This document shows positions 1 through 8,133 of a DNA stretch of 56,413 nucleotides, in pieces; position 1 is the stretch's first letter; each line of letters starts with the position of its first letter. The DNA is from Fidelibacterota bacterium (lineage in GTDB: Bacteria; Pseudomonadota; Alphaproteobacteria; Rhodospirillales; Rhodospirillaceae): positions 1 to 56,413 of the forward strand of contig CANJRA010000017.1 of the NCBI GenBank assembly GCA_947476625.1, given 5' to 3'. The notes under the pieces are model-generated. The model was not told where the DNA came from, searched no databases, and saw only the letters and a list, made by a program, of their open reading frames with translations. Both the position numbers and the translations under genes were made by a program.

Positions 1-149
1 AGAACATCAATGCCGGTGAAGTTGTCGGCAAAAATACGCCGGCTACCGCCAAGTAATCATTCGCCGTCGCTGATGGTAATGTGATCCGGCGCTAGACCGA
101 ATTGGTGGCGGTCCCAGATGCGCGCATAAGCGCTTTCAATATGGCGCGT
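1..149. repeat. Terminal inverted repeat, left copy (149 bp)
   Basis: Bases 1-149 are the exact reverse complement of 56265-56413; the match stops at base 150 (G here, T in the other copy). It holds the last 17 codons of one gene and the last 30 codons of a converging OGT-like gene. An identical repeat at both ends in opposite orientation is what an assembly that stops at a duplicated locus would give. A real inverted duplication is the alternative. Confidence 0.95.
3..56 (+). CDS. C-terminal 17 codons of an unidentified gene (partial)
   Basis: An open frame enters from the left edge and ends at TAA 54-56 with the tail NINAGEVVGKNTPATAK. It converges on the OGT-like remnant, with no base between the two stop codons. 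The same 17 codons recur in mirror image at 56358-56411. Too little is present to name a family. It could also be chance, but the tight converging stop codons favour a real gene end. Confidence 0.35.
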   Translation, partial: NINAGEVVGKNTPATAK

Positions 150-357
150 GGTACGCGCCGTATCGAAGAGACGGGCTTGCGGCAGGTTGGCGGTGAGTTT
201 TGCGCGTAATTCCGCGCGGCGCGCGGGCTGCGTGCCGATGGCGACGGCCAGCGCTTCATAGTCATCAGGTGTCGCCGTGATCAATTCAGGCAATCCAACC
301 GCGTGCGGAAGGCTGGTAGCGACGCGTCCGGCTTAGCTTACGCCGGTGCAGGTCAGT
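57..357 (-). pseudogene. 3' end of an OGT/SPINDLY-like glycosyltransferase, decayed
   Basis: The reading GRVATSLPHAVGLPELI followed by a DDYEALAVAI stretch and LFDTARTTRHIESAYARIW matches the C-terminal end of the glycosyltransferase 41 (O-GlcNAc transferase-like) catalytic region, which in bacteria usually follows TPR repeats and modifies proteins or glycans. The homology continues upstream of the first usable start, through ALTCTG, but an in-frame TAA at 333-335 replaces the usual aromatic residue before AGRV. No homologous upstream sequence is visible beyond about 357, so this is a remnant and not a gene start. The last 30 codons are repeated at 56265-56357. Confidence 0.7.
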
Positions 358-480
358 GCCGGCGGGCAGGAATTGACATTGCAGGAAAATTACTTCATTT
401 GGCATAAACAAACTCACCAGTGACGCTCGAGGCCAAGTTTCATTTTGGGAACCTCACATAATTAGGTTTGCGAAGAGAAA

Positions 481-2424
481 ATGAATTTTAACATAAAGAT
501 TAGGATGGTCTGCGGGGTAGCCACAGCTTTAGCTGCGGGAACCGTGACCGATGCAAAGGCGCAGCGAGCCTCGGAAAACGCCGTGACCAAGGCGGAAGAC
601 GCTTTCGGCACGCAGATCGGCCAGGACAGCGTCGGTCTCTACGGCACGCAAAGCGCCCGCGGTTTCAGCCCGGAGCAGGCGGGCAATGTGCGCATCGATG
701 GTTTGTATTTTGACCAGCAAGCCCGCTTCGGCCCCCGCCTGAGCAAAGGGACGGTGATGCGCGTCGGTCTCAGCGCTATGTCTTACCCGTTCCCCGCACC
801 CACCGGCATCAGCGACATCCAGCTGCGCCTTCCCGGCGCCGGAACCCAGGTGAGCGGCGCCCTCAACTACGGCGGCCCTACGGGAATTGCCTCCGCAGGC
901 CTCGACGCGGAGATTGCGCTGGTTCCGGATAAGCTCGGCGCGGGCGTCGGCGCGGGCCTATTCCGGCGCACGTCCGAATGGCAGGGCAGCAACCTCGGCA
1001 TTAATATCGGTGGGCTGTTGCGCTGGACGCCTAACGATAGCCTCGAGATCATCCCATTCATGACCTACTTCAATACCAAGGATGAGGTAACTCGACCCCT
1101 GATCCTGATGGGGGGCGCCTACCTGCCGCCGAACATCGACCGTGGCGTCTTCACCAGCCAGAACTGGGCCGTTCATGAAGCCCGAGACCTCAACCTCGGC
1201 GTCATCACCCGCGCCGCCCTGATGGGTGATTGGCGGCTGCAGGTTGCGCTCTTTCGCTCCTCCCACACGGACCCAAAGAACGTCAACGTGTTTTACCGCA
1301 ACGTACAGCTGAGCGGAACGTCGACCCTCGATGTGTTCGCCGATCCTGCCTCGAGCCGGGCGTCGTACTCCGGCGAGGCTCGTTTGTCCCACGTCTTCGC
1401 CGAGAGGGTGCGGCGGCATACCCTGCATATTTCCGTCAAAGGCCGCGACGTGGAACGCGTGTTCGGCGGCGGCTCCGGCACCACCTTGGGGCCGGCAACA
1501 TTCGGCATCTACGTGCCGCTGCCGGAGCCCAGGTTCACCTTCGGCTCGAGCAGCCGCGACAAAGCCCGGCAGATCTCACCGGGGGTGTCCTATGTCGGTT
1601 CGTGGCCCGGTGTCGGTGAGGTGAGTTTCGGGCTGCAGAAAGCATTCTATAAAAGGGATGTAACACAGCCCAATCTGCCGCTGGCCAGAGCCAGCAGCAG
1701 CCCTTGGATCTCTAACGGCACTATCATATTAAATGTGACCGATGCGCTTACGTTCTACAGCAGCTTCACCGGCGGGCTCGAGGAATCCGGGATCGCGCCC
1801 GAAAACGCCAGCAACCGCGGCGAGGCCTTGCCCGCGAGCCTGACGCGCCAGATAGATGCCGGCATCCGCTACAAGATCATGCCGCGCCTGAACTTGCTCG
1901 CCGGTGTATTCGAGGTCAGCAAGCCCTACTTTGGCTCCAACATCGCCAATCTTTTCACCACCGTGGGCAACATCCGTCACCGCGGCGTCGAAATCTCCCT
2001 GGCCGGCCAACCGGTGTCTAATCTGACGGTGGTCGCGGGCGTCATGCTGCTTCAGCCGCGCATTTCAGGCTCGATGGTGGACAGTGGGCTGATCGGGCCG
2101 GTGCCGCCCGGGCGTACGCCCCGCCTTGTGCGATTCAATGCCAACTATGCGCCGCCGGGCTGGCATGGCCTGTCTCTCGAAACTGAGGTCGACCACAAGG
2201 GTGCCAACCTCGCGAATCGCGCCAACACCTTCAATGTGCCTTCAGCCACCACCATCGACTTCGGCAGCCGTTACAAATTTAACGCTTTCGGTTTGTCCGC
2301 AACCTTCCGGCTGCAAGTCCTGAACGTGACGAACGCCTATGGTTGGTCTGTGTCCAGCTCCTCGGGCTCTTTCGCCTACGAAGGCGGGCGCCGCTATTCC
2401 ACCCGCCTCGCGGTCGATTTCTAA
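481..2424 (+). CDS. TonB-dependent outer-membrane receptor
   Basis: A 647-residue protein with a signal peptide (cleavage likely after AKA, residue 27), a plug region (GLYGTQSARGFSPEQAG then RIDGLYFDQQ, about residues 30-150) and a long beta-barrel ending in phenylalanine (LAVDF), the usual outer-membrane insertion signal. TonB-dependent receptors import siderophores, cobalamin or other scarce substrates using TonB-ExbBD energy. The substrate cannot be told from sequence. The ATG has a GAAGAGA ribosome-binding site 4-10 bases upstream. No TonB, ExbB or regulator gene is nearby, so it stands alone. The frame is complete, in contrast to the broken genes on both sides. Confidence 0.88.
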   Translation: MNFNIKIRMVCGVATALAAGTVTDAKAQRASENAVTKAEDAFGTQIGQDSVGLYGTQSARGFSPEQAGNVRIDGLYFDQQARFGPRLSKGTVMRVGLSAMSYPFPAPTGISDIQLRLPGAGTQVSGALNYGGPTGIASAGLDAEIALVPDKLGAGVGAGLFRRTSEWQGSNLGINIGGLLRWTPNDSLEIIPFMTYFNTKDEVTRPLILMGGAYLPPNIDRGVFTSQNWAVHEARDLNLGVITRAALMGDWRLQVALFRSSHTDPKNVNVFYRNVQLSGTSTLDVFADPASSRASYSGEARLSHVFAERVRRHTLHISVKGRDVERVFGGGSGTTLGPATFGIYVPLPEPRFTFGSSSRDKARQISPGVSYVGSWPGVGEVSFGLQKAFYKRDVTQPNLPLARASSSPWISNGTIILNVTDALTFYSSFTGGLEESGIAPENASNRGEALPASLTRQIDAGIRYKIMPRLNLLAGVFEVSKPYFGSNIANLFTTVGNIRHRGVEISLAGQPVSNLTVVAGVMLLQPRISGSMVDSGLIGPVPPGRTPRLVRFNANYAPPGWHGLSLETEVDHKGANLANRANTFNVPSATTIDFGSRYKFNAFGLSATFRLQVLNVTNAYGWSVSSSSGSFAYEGGRRYSTRLAVDF

Positions 2425-2540
2425 GAGGGGGCCGCTGGATTTTCCTGAGACAGATAGGTCAGCCAGAAGGCTGGAGTGACCTGACGGCTTTTTCTGTACC
2501 GGTCGTGTCAACGCCGGAGTAAAAATGCATCAGTGAGGCG

Positions 2541-2560
2541 CGCAGGAAGGCCTTCCTGCG
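2541..2560. other. Perfect 20-bp palindrome
   Basis: CGCAGGAAGG is followed directly by its exact reverse complement with no loop. It lies between the end of the TonB receptor gene and the istB scrap. It is not followed by a T-run, so it is not a classical terminator. It could be a protein-binding site or part of an old insertion-sequence end. Confidence 0.6.
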
Positions 2561-2568
2561 TTTCGCGA

Positions 2569-2700
2569 TCAGGCTTGGGCGGCGCCGGCCGGCTGATTGT
2601 CGGCGGTGGCGTTGCGAGCGCGCCGCTTGCTCTGCTTGAGCCTGTAGCTGTCGCCGTTCATCTCGAGGATGTGGACGTGGCGCTAGCGGTCGCGGTTGCG
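2569..2700 (-). pseudogene. Remnant of IS21-family istB (C-terminal end)
   Basis: Read on the minus strand, the frame HVHILEMNGDSYRLKQSKR followed by a basic tail ends at a TGA (2569-2571). This closely resembles the C-terminus of IstB, the helper ATPase of IS21-family insertion sequences. The expected DRL before it is broken by TAG at 2683-2685, and no Walker motifs or istA remain. It abuts the left end of the flipped efflux-gene segment, so an old insertion may have taken part in that rearrangement. The assignment rests on a short motif from memory. Confidence 0.5.
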
Positions 2701-2736
2701 CGCTACGACCAAGCCAACGCCTATTCCTCTCAGGCC

Positions 2737-3700
2737 GCACCTTCATTATAGCGGGTAAGCGCCAGCTGGTTGGTGCGGGCTGCCGCGATCACGGCATTCT
2801 CGCGGTCGGCGGCTTCTTCGGCGTAGCCGTTGACTTGAGACAGCTGATCCTCGACATCGCGGAAGGCCGTCAGCACGGTCATGCGGTAGTTGGCGGCAGC
2901 TTCGTCGAAAGCCGCGCGTGCTGCGTCGACGCCGGCACGGCGCTTGCCGCCGTCAAAGATCGACATGGCGGCTGCTGCGGGGCCCAGCGCCCAGAAGCTC
3001 GCGGGTTTTGTGAACAGCCCGTCGCCGGCCGTTTGATAGCCGCCGGAGGCGTTCAGGCTGATGGATGGGAAGAACGCCGCGCGAGCGACGCCGATGCGGG
3101 TGTTGGCGGCGTACATGCGGCGCTCGGCGCTGGCTATGTCGGGGCGGCGCTGCAAAAGCACGGCCGGGGTAGAGACCGGCACAGCGGGTGGTGAGATGTC
3201 CAGGATCTTCGTGGGCAGCGAGAATTCGCTCGGTAGTGCGCCTACCAATGCGGCCAGGGCATGTTCGGTGAGCGCGCGGCTTGTCGCCAATGAGGAACGC
3301 TGCGCTTTGGCGTTAAAAAGCTGCGTGCGGGCGCGTCCGACGTCAACACCCGACGATGCGCCGCCGCTATGGCGATCATCGGTCAGCTGCAGCGCGCGAC
3401 CATAAGCTTCGACTGTGCCGTCCAGCAGCGCGATCTGTTCATCGTAGCCGCGCAGCTGCAGATAGAGATCGGCGCATTGGGCTTGCAGACTAAGGCACAC
3501 GGACTGCAGATCGGATGCGCTGGCGTCGCGCACGGCATTGCCTGCGCACACAAGATTACGCACCCGGCCCCAAAGATCGAGTTCGTAGGCGGCGGACAGA
3601 CCGACGGTATAGTTATTATAAGCGACTGGCGCCGTGCCTTGCGGGCGTTCGCCGGAGAGGCGCTGGCGCACGGCGCTGCCGTTGGCCCCAATCGACGGCC
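2737..3700 (-). pseudogene. Outer-membrane efflux factor (OprM/NodT-type), body, in inverted orientation
   Basis: The frame read from about 3700 down to 2730 encodes most of an RND-pump outer-membrane factor. PSIGANGSAVRQR and YELDLWGRVRN mark the first repeat; QRRPDIASAERRMYAANTRIG and the FDGGKR region mark the second; it ends ALTRYNEGAA followed at once by TGA. Proteins of this family do not stop there: the next residues, SYLEVVTAQAAELDARR, lie on the opposite strand at 3701-3751. The body has therefore been flipped relative to its own tail. Both segment ends carry GGCC (2733-2736 and 3697-3700), and re-inverting 2737-3696 restores an in-frame EGAASYLEV. The N-terminal part (signal, lipobox, first helices) is absent. 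No RND pump or adaptor gene is nearby. Confidence 0.82.
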
Positions 3701-3837
3701 AGCTATCTCGAAGTCGTCACCGCCCAAGCCGCCGAGCTCGATGCCCGCCGCGCCGCCTGCAAGCCTCGGTCGATCTGGTGCGCGCCCTAGGCGGCGGCTG
3801 GTTAGAAGCGACCAACGTCGCGCAATCGACCCCTTAG
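3697..3837 (+). pseudogene. C-terminal tail of the same efflux factor, original orientation, frameshifted
   Basis: SYLEVVTAQAAELDARRAA is in one frame from 3701. The continuation LQASVDLVRALGGGWLEA is in another frame and ends at TAG 3835-3837. This is the conserved end of OprM/NodT outer-membrane factors. A short internal deletion between ARRAA and LQASV explains the frame change, because homologues have a few more residues there. It is the partner of the flipped body at 2737-3700. Confidence 0.8.
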
Positions 3838-3860
3838 CGCATATTCGCTATACCTCTTTG

Positions 3861-5519
3861 ATGTCCGCGCCCGTCATCGAGATCGACAACCTCTCCTTAG
3901 CCTTCGTGAGCCATGACGAAACCGTCACGGCGCTGCGCGGCATTTCACTGCATATCGATGCCGGTGAGATTGTCGGCCTGGTGGGCGAGTCCGGCTCCGG
4001 CAAATCCGCCACCGCCATGAGCGTGCTCCGCCTCCTACCCGCCGCCAAAGCCCAATACCCGTCGGGTCGTATCGCTGTCCTCGGCCGCGACATATTGAAA
4101 GCGCCCGAGCGCGAACTGCAGAAGATGCGCGGCAGCGACGTCTCGATGATCTTTCAAGAGCCCATGACCGCGCTCAATCCGGTCTTGCGTGTGCGCGAAC
4201 AAATCACCGACGTCATCCTACGCCACCGCGATATGACCCGCGCTGCCGCCGATGCCCTGGCGCTCGGCCTCTTACGCGACATGCAGATCGCCGATCCCGA
4301 ACGCACGCTCGCATCCTACCCACACGAACTTTCCGGCGGCATGCGTCAACGCGTCATGATCGCCATGGCGTTCTCATGCCATCCCAAACTGATCATCGCC
4401 GATGAACCGACGACCGCGCTCGACGTCACGGTACAGGCGCAAATTCTGAGCCTTTTGAAAGAACGCGCCGCCGCCACCGGCACATCGGTCTTGCTGATCA
4501 GCCACGACCTCGGCGTCATCCGCAGGCTCTGCGACCGCGTGTATGTCATGTATCACGGCAAAATCGTCGAGCACGGCGCCGCCGCTGCGGTTATCCGCAA
4601 TCCACAGCACGCTTATACCCGTGCGCTGCTCAATGCTTTGCCCGAAGGCAAAACACCGAAGACACGCCTGGAAACCGTCGCCGCCGTCATGAGCGGCGAA
4701 AAATCGCGACAATCCGCACCGGCATTACGTCCACATACGCACGAAACGCTGGCGGAAGCGGTCGATGTCACCGTGCGGTATCCTAAGCATTATAATCTGC
4801 TCGGCCGTGCGACCGACATGCATACCGCCGTCGATCGCGTCTCTCTGTCCATCACCAGCGGTGAGACGTTCGCCATCGTCGGCGAATCCGGTTCGGGCAA
4901 AACGTCCTTTGCCAACACGCTTGTCGGCCTAGCGCCTCTGGCCGACGGAAGCCTGACATACAAAGGCACGGAATTAAAAGACGCTGACGCCGCAACGCGC
5001 CGCGAAATTCAGATCGTGTTTCAAGACCCGCAAAGCTCGCTCGATCCGCGCTGGCCGGCGTGGCGCATCATCACGGAACCCTTGACGGTCGGCGCCAATC
5101 CCGGACGCCCGGCGCTGCGCGAGCAAGCCGCCGCGCTTTGCAAATTGGTCGGCCTCGATCCCGCGTCGCTCGACCGCTTGCCGCATGAATTTTCCGGCGG
5201 CCAGCGGCAACGCTTGGCTATCGCGCGCGCGCTGTCGGTGCAACCGCGCCTGCTGGTGCTCGACGAACCGACATCTGCCCTCGATGTATCCGTGCAGGCG
5301 CAGATTCTAAACTTGCTGCTCGACCTGCAGGACCAGAACGGCCTCAGCTACCTCTTTATCTCGCATAATGTGAGTGTCGTGCGGCACATCGCCGATCACG
5401 TGGCGGTGATGCATCAGGGCCGCATCGTTGAGCAAGGCCGCGCCGCGGACGTTCTGAACCGCCCATCCCATCCCTACACGCGCAGCCTGATGGACGCAGT
5501 TCCTAAAATTACGGAATAA
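3861..5519 (+). CDS. Peptide/microcin-type ABC transporter ATPase with two ATP-binding domains (YejF-like)
   Basis: A 552-residue fusion of two ABC ATPases that powers uptake of di-/oligopeptides or related compounds. Domain 1 has Walker A GESGSGKS (residues 42-49) and signature LSGGMRQR (about 159). Domain 2 has GESGSGKT (about 340) and FSGGQRQR (about 443). Each is followed by DEPT and an H-loop (SHDLG, SHNVS). The open frame runs further upstream, but ATG 3861 precedes the first conserved strand (APVIEIDNLSL), and upstream codons overlap the efflux scrap. No permease or binding-protein gene adjoins it. The only binding protein in the window is at 22374-23960, 17 kb away. It overlaps the converging oxidase gene by 11 bases. 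Confidence 0.88.
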   Translation: MSAPVIEIDNLSLAFVSHDETVTALRGISLHIDAGEIVGLVGESGSGKSATAMSVLRLLPAAKAQYPSGRIAVLGRDILKAPERELQKMRGSDVSMIFQEPMTALNPVLRVREQITDVILRHRDMTRAAADALALGLLRDMQIADPERTLASYPHELSGGMRQRVMIAMAFSCHPKLIIADEPTTALDVTVQAQILSLLKERAAATGTSVLLISHDLGVIRRLCDRVYVMYHGKIVEHGAAAAVIRNPQHAYTRALLNALPEGKTPKTRLETVAAVMSGEKSRQSAPALRPHTHETLAEAVDVTVRYPKHYNLLGRATDMHTAVDRVSLSITSGETFAIVGESGSGKTSFANTLVGLAPLADGSLTYKGTELKDADAATRREIQIVFQDPQSSLDPRWPAWRIITEPLTVGANPGRPALREQAAALCKLVGLDPASLDRLPHEFSGGQRQRLAIARALSVQPRLLVLDEPTSALDVSVQAQILNLLLDLQDQNGLSYLFISHNVSVVRHIADHVAVMHQGRIVEQGRAADVLNRPSHPYTRSLMDAVPKITE

Positions 5520-6654
5520 CGTGTGCGCGGCTGATGGATGCAATGTCCGCGCAGCCAAGCAGCGCCATGTCGCGTTCGATTTCGGTGCGCAGTAACGTCA
5601 GCGCGCGCGTCACACCAGCTTCGCCCGCCGCTGCCAACCCGTACAGATAACCGCGTCCAATCGAGCAGGCGTCCGCGCCCAGCGCTAATGCCTTGATGAC
5701 ATGCGTGCCGCGCCGGATGCCGCCGTCGACAATCAGCTCCAAGCCCGTTCCGACCGCATCGCGAATCGGCGCCACGCAATCGATCGGCGCGGGAACCGAA
5801 TCGAGCTGTCGGCCACCGTGGTTGGAAATCATCACCGCCGTCGCACCCGCCTCGCGCGCCAGCTTGGCGTCTTCCGGCGACAGGATGCCTTTGACCACAA
5901 ACGGCCCATCCCATTGCTTGGCGAGCCACGCCACGTCTTTCCACGTCACGGAGCGGTCGAACTGGCTATTGGCATAGGCAATCAGCGGCATCGCACCGCC
6001 CGCCAGCGCATCGACGCGGTGCGCGACGTTGGCCAGCTTAAAATCGGGATTGCGCAGGAAATTGAGCGACCATTCCGGATGCAGCGCGAAGCTCATCAGA
6101 CTTCCCAAGCCGAAACGCGGCGGCATCGTCATGCCTGTCAGATGATCGCGCTCGCGGTTTCCCGCCAGCGGCATATCGACCGTCAGGCAGAGCGCTTTGT
6201 AACCAGCGGCTTTGCAACGCTGCACGAATTCCGACGTCAGACCGCGATCTTTCAGGATGTAGATCTGAAACATCTTCGCGCCGGTAGTTTCCTTGGCGAC
6301 ATCTTCCAAACTCGTCGTCGCAAGCGTCGACAATGTATAGAGCGTCCCGGCCTTGGCCGCCGCGCGCGCCGCCGCCAATTCCTTGCCGTGATGAAACAAC
6401 CGCGACATACCCGTCGGCGCCAGGAAAACCGGCCATTCCAGCGTTGTCTCCAAAACCTTCGTGCGCGTATTGATGGCGGTGACGTCCACCAGCATGCGCG
6501 GCATCAGGTCGAACCGCTCGAACGCCGTCGTATTGCGGTGCAATGTAACTTCATCGTCGGCGCCGCCGTCGATGTAATGAAACATCGGCGCCGGCAGCTT
6601 TTTCTGCGCCAGCGTCCGGATATGGCCGATATTATGGCATTTCTTGATGGTCAT
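5509..6654 (-). CDS. FMN-dependent alpha-hydroxy-acid oxidase/dehydrogenase (L-lactate dehydrogenase-like)
   Basis: A 381-residue TIM-barrel enzyme of the LldD / glycolate oxidase / mandelate dehydrogenase family, which oxidises 2-hydroxy acids to 2-oxo acids with FMN. Visible landmarks are FHYIDGGADDE near the N-terminus, the FMN-binding PVFLAPTGM, TVDMP, and the active-site SNHGGRQLD (catalytic His near residue 276), then VDGGIRRG and GADACSIGRGYLYG. LldD is the closest match by general pattern, but the substrate is not proven. It probably sits at the inner membrane face, passing electrons to quinone, if it is a lactate dehydrogenase. It is transcribed alone, away from HU. Confidence 0.85.
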   Translation of the reverse strand: MTIKKCHNIGHIRTLAQKKLPAPMFHYIDGGADDEVTLHRNTTAFERFDLMPRMLVDVTAINTRTKVLETTLEWPVFLAPTGMSRLFHHGKELAAARAAAKAGTLYTLSTLATTSLEDVAKETTGAKMFQIYILKDRGLTSEFVQRCKAAGYKALCLTVDMPLAGNRERDHLTGMTMPPRFGLGSLMSFALHPEWSLNFLRNPDFKLANVAHRVDALAGGAMPLIAYANSQFDRSVTWKDVAWLAKQWDGPFVVKGILSPEDAKLAREAGATAVMISNHGGRQLDSVPAPIDCVAPIRDAVGTGLELIVDGGIRRGTHVIKALALGADACSIGRGYLYGLAAAGEAGVTRALTLLRTEIERDMALLGCADIASISRAHVIP

Positions 6655-6695
6655 GCTGCGTTAGCATCGTGAAAATGGCGATTCAATTCAATAGT

Positions 6696-6725
6696 TTATA
6701 ATTGATCTCTGAGGATTTGATTCAA
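6696..6725 (-). promoter_or_regulatory. Candidate sigma-70 promoter for the hydroxyacid oxidase gene
   Basis: On the minus strand, TTGAAT (6720-6725) and TTATAA (6696-6701) are separated by 18 bases, about 42 bases upstream of the ATG at 6654. The local DNA is AT-rich compared with its surroundings. It was found by eye only. Confidence 0.4.
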
Positions 6726-6947
6726 AATTACCCACAGGGTGCGCCGGTTGCGCAAACACGCGAATTGCATCTAAAGCAGACAAACCGGCCGTTACTTGCA
6801 CCCTCCGAGCGCAGTGCAAAAGCCGCTTCATGCAAGAAATGTCGAAAAACTGGAGATTAAATGCATTTTTCGCTTTTCAGGCGTGCGCGGTTGTGATTCT
6901 CTCGCGAGCGCAGTTGACACTTTCATTCTTCGAAAAGGATCGAGAAA

Positions 6948-7250
6948 ATGGCTACTAAAGACGCCACGAAACAAGCGGTCGTCACCCTGAAGCACCTCGC
7001 CACCGAAATCGGCGAGAAGCACGAATTGTCCAAGAAGGTCGCCAACGAGATCCTGACGGATCTGGTCGCCCTGATCGCCAAGAACCTGAAGAAAGGCAAC
7101 AAGCTCCGCCTCTCGGGTTTCGGCATCCTGCAGGTGCGCAAGCGCCCGGCGCGCATGGGTCGTAACCCCGCCACCGGCGAAGCGATCAAGATCAAAGCGA
7201 GCAAGAAGGTTGCCTTCCGCGCTGCGAAAGATCTGAAGGAAGCCGTCTAA
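6948..7250 (+). CDS. HU-family histone-like DNA-binding protein
   Basis: A 100-residue basic protein of the HU/IHF fold that bends and compacts DNA. LSKKVANEILTDL forms the N-terminal helices. KLRLSGFGILQVRKR and then ARMGRNPATGEAIKIKAS form the beta-arm with the conserved NP turn that intercalates into DNA. Lysine is frequent throughout. It is about ten residues longer than typical HU at the N-terminus. An AAAGGA-type ribosome-binding site precedes ATG 6948. A clear terminator follows at 7281-7320. I cannot assign it to a particular HU subunit or exclude an IHF-like role, but the arm sequence is HU-like. Confidence 0.93.
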   Translation: MATKDATKQAVVTLKHLATEIGEKHELSKKVANEILTDLVALIAKNLKKGNKLRLSGFGILQVRKRPARMGRNPATGEAIKIKASKKVAFRAAKDLKEAV

Positions 7251-7280
7251 GCTTTCTGATATATACGTTTCTGAGAGACA

Positions 7281-7320
7281 CGCCGGGAATTGCGCAAGCG
7301 ATTCCCGGCGTTGCTTTTTC
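7281..7320 (+). terminator. Rho-independent terminator after HU
   Basis: CGCCGGGAAT (7281-7290) pairs perfectly with ATTCCCGGCG (7301-7310) around a 10-base loop. The 10 bases after the stem are T-rich. It lies between the converging HU and hydroxybutyrate dehydrogenase genes. Confidence 0.85.
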
Positions 7321-7329
7321 CGGCAGGCG

Positions 7330-8112
7330 CTATTGCATAAACCAGCCGTGACTGACGACCAGCGACTGGCCGGTCAGCGCATTGGTCTCAAAATCGGCGA
7401 AGAACAACGTCGCCGCGGCGACATCTTCAATCGTCGTGAATTCCCCATCGACTGTATTCTTCAGCATGACGTTCTTGATGACGTCGGCTTCTGAAATGCC
7501 CAGGGTCTTGGCCTGTTCGGGGATTTGTTTGTCTACCAAGGGCGTGCGCACAAAGCCCGGGCACACCACGTTGGCGCGCACGCCGTGCGCCGCACCTTCT
7601 TTGGCCACGACTTTACAGAGTCCGATCAGGCCGTGCTTGGCGGCGACATAAGGCGCCTTCAGGACCGACGCCTCTTTCGAGTGCACCGAGCCCATGTAAA
7701 CAATGCTGCCGCCTTTGCCGCGCTTATACATGTCGCGCACGGCCGCGCGCGTCGTCAGGAAGGCGCCGTCCAAATGGATGGCCATCATCTTCTTCCACTG
7801 CGCGAACTCGAACTGATCGATGGGGGCGACAATCTGGATACCGGCATTGCAGACCATGATGTCGACACCGCCGTAAGCCGCGATCACTTTGGCGAATCCG
7901 CCGTCGACCTGCGCTTCATCGGACACATCCATGCCGACGCCCATGGCCATCTTGCCGCTGGGATCGAGTTCCTTCGCGGTAGCTTCCGCGCCCACAAGGT
8001 TGAGATCGGCAATAGCGACTTTGGCGCCGGCTTTGATGAAAGCCGCCGCGATGCCTTTTCCGATGCCGCTGGCTGCGCCGGTGACAACGGCGACTTTGTC
8101 CTTCACGCTCAT
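7330..8112 (-). CDS. bdhA: 3-hydroxybutyrate dehydrogenase (SDR family)
   Basis: A 260-residue short-chain dehydrogenase that interconverts (R)-3-hydroxybutyrate and acetoacetate with NAD, the last step of PHB breakdown. Visible are the nucleotide motif TGAASGIG (11-18), CNAG (88-91) and the triad Ser142, Tyr155, Lys159. The length and the C-terminal end ([13 protein letters not shown]) agree with bacterial D-beta-hydroxybutyrate dehydrogenases. The PHB depolymerase gene phaZ lies 0.8 kb away on the other strand, which supports the substrate. It lies 21 bases downstream of the GST gene on the same strand, so the two may be co-transcribed. Confidence 0.88.
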   Translation of the reverse strand: MSVKDKVAVVTGAASGIGKGIAAAFIKAGAKVAIADLNLVGAEATAKELDPSGKMAMGVGMDVSDEAQVDGGFAKVIAAYGGVDIMVCNAGIQIVAPIDQFEFAQWKKMMAIHLDGAFLTTRAAVRDMYKRGKGGSIVYMGSVHSKEASVLKAPYVAAKHGLIGLCKVVAKEGAAHGVRANVVCPGFVRTPLVDKQIPEQAKTLGISEADVIKNVMLKNTVDGEFTTIEDVAAATLFFADFETNALTGQSLVVSHGWFMQ

Positions 8113-8133
8113 AATCCGTCTCCCCTTATGGCG

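Noticed and set aside
6796-6990. 64-residue plus-strand frame ahead of HU
   Set aside because: Overlaps the HU start out of frame and occupies its upstream regulatory region.
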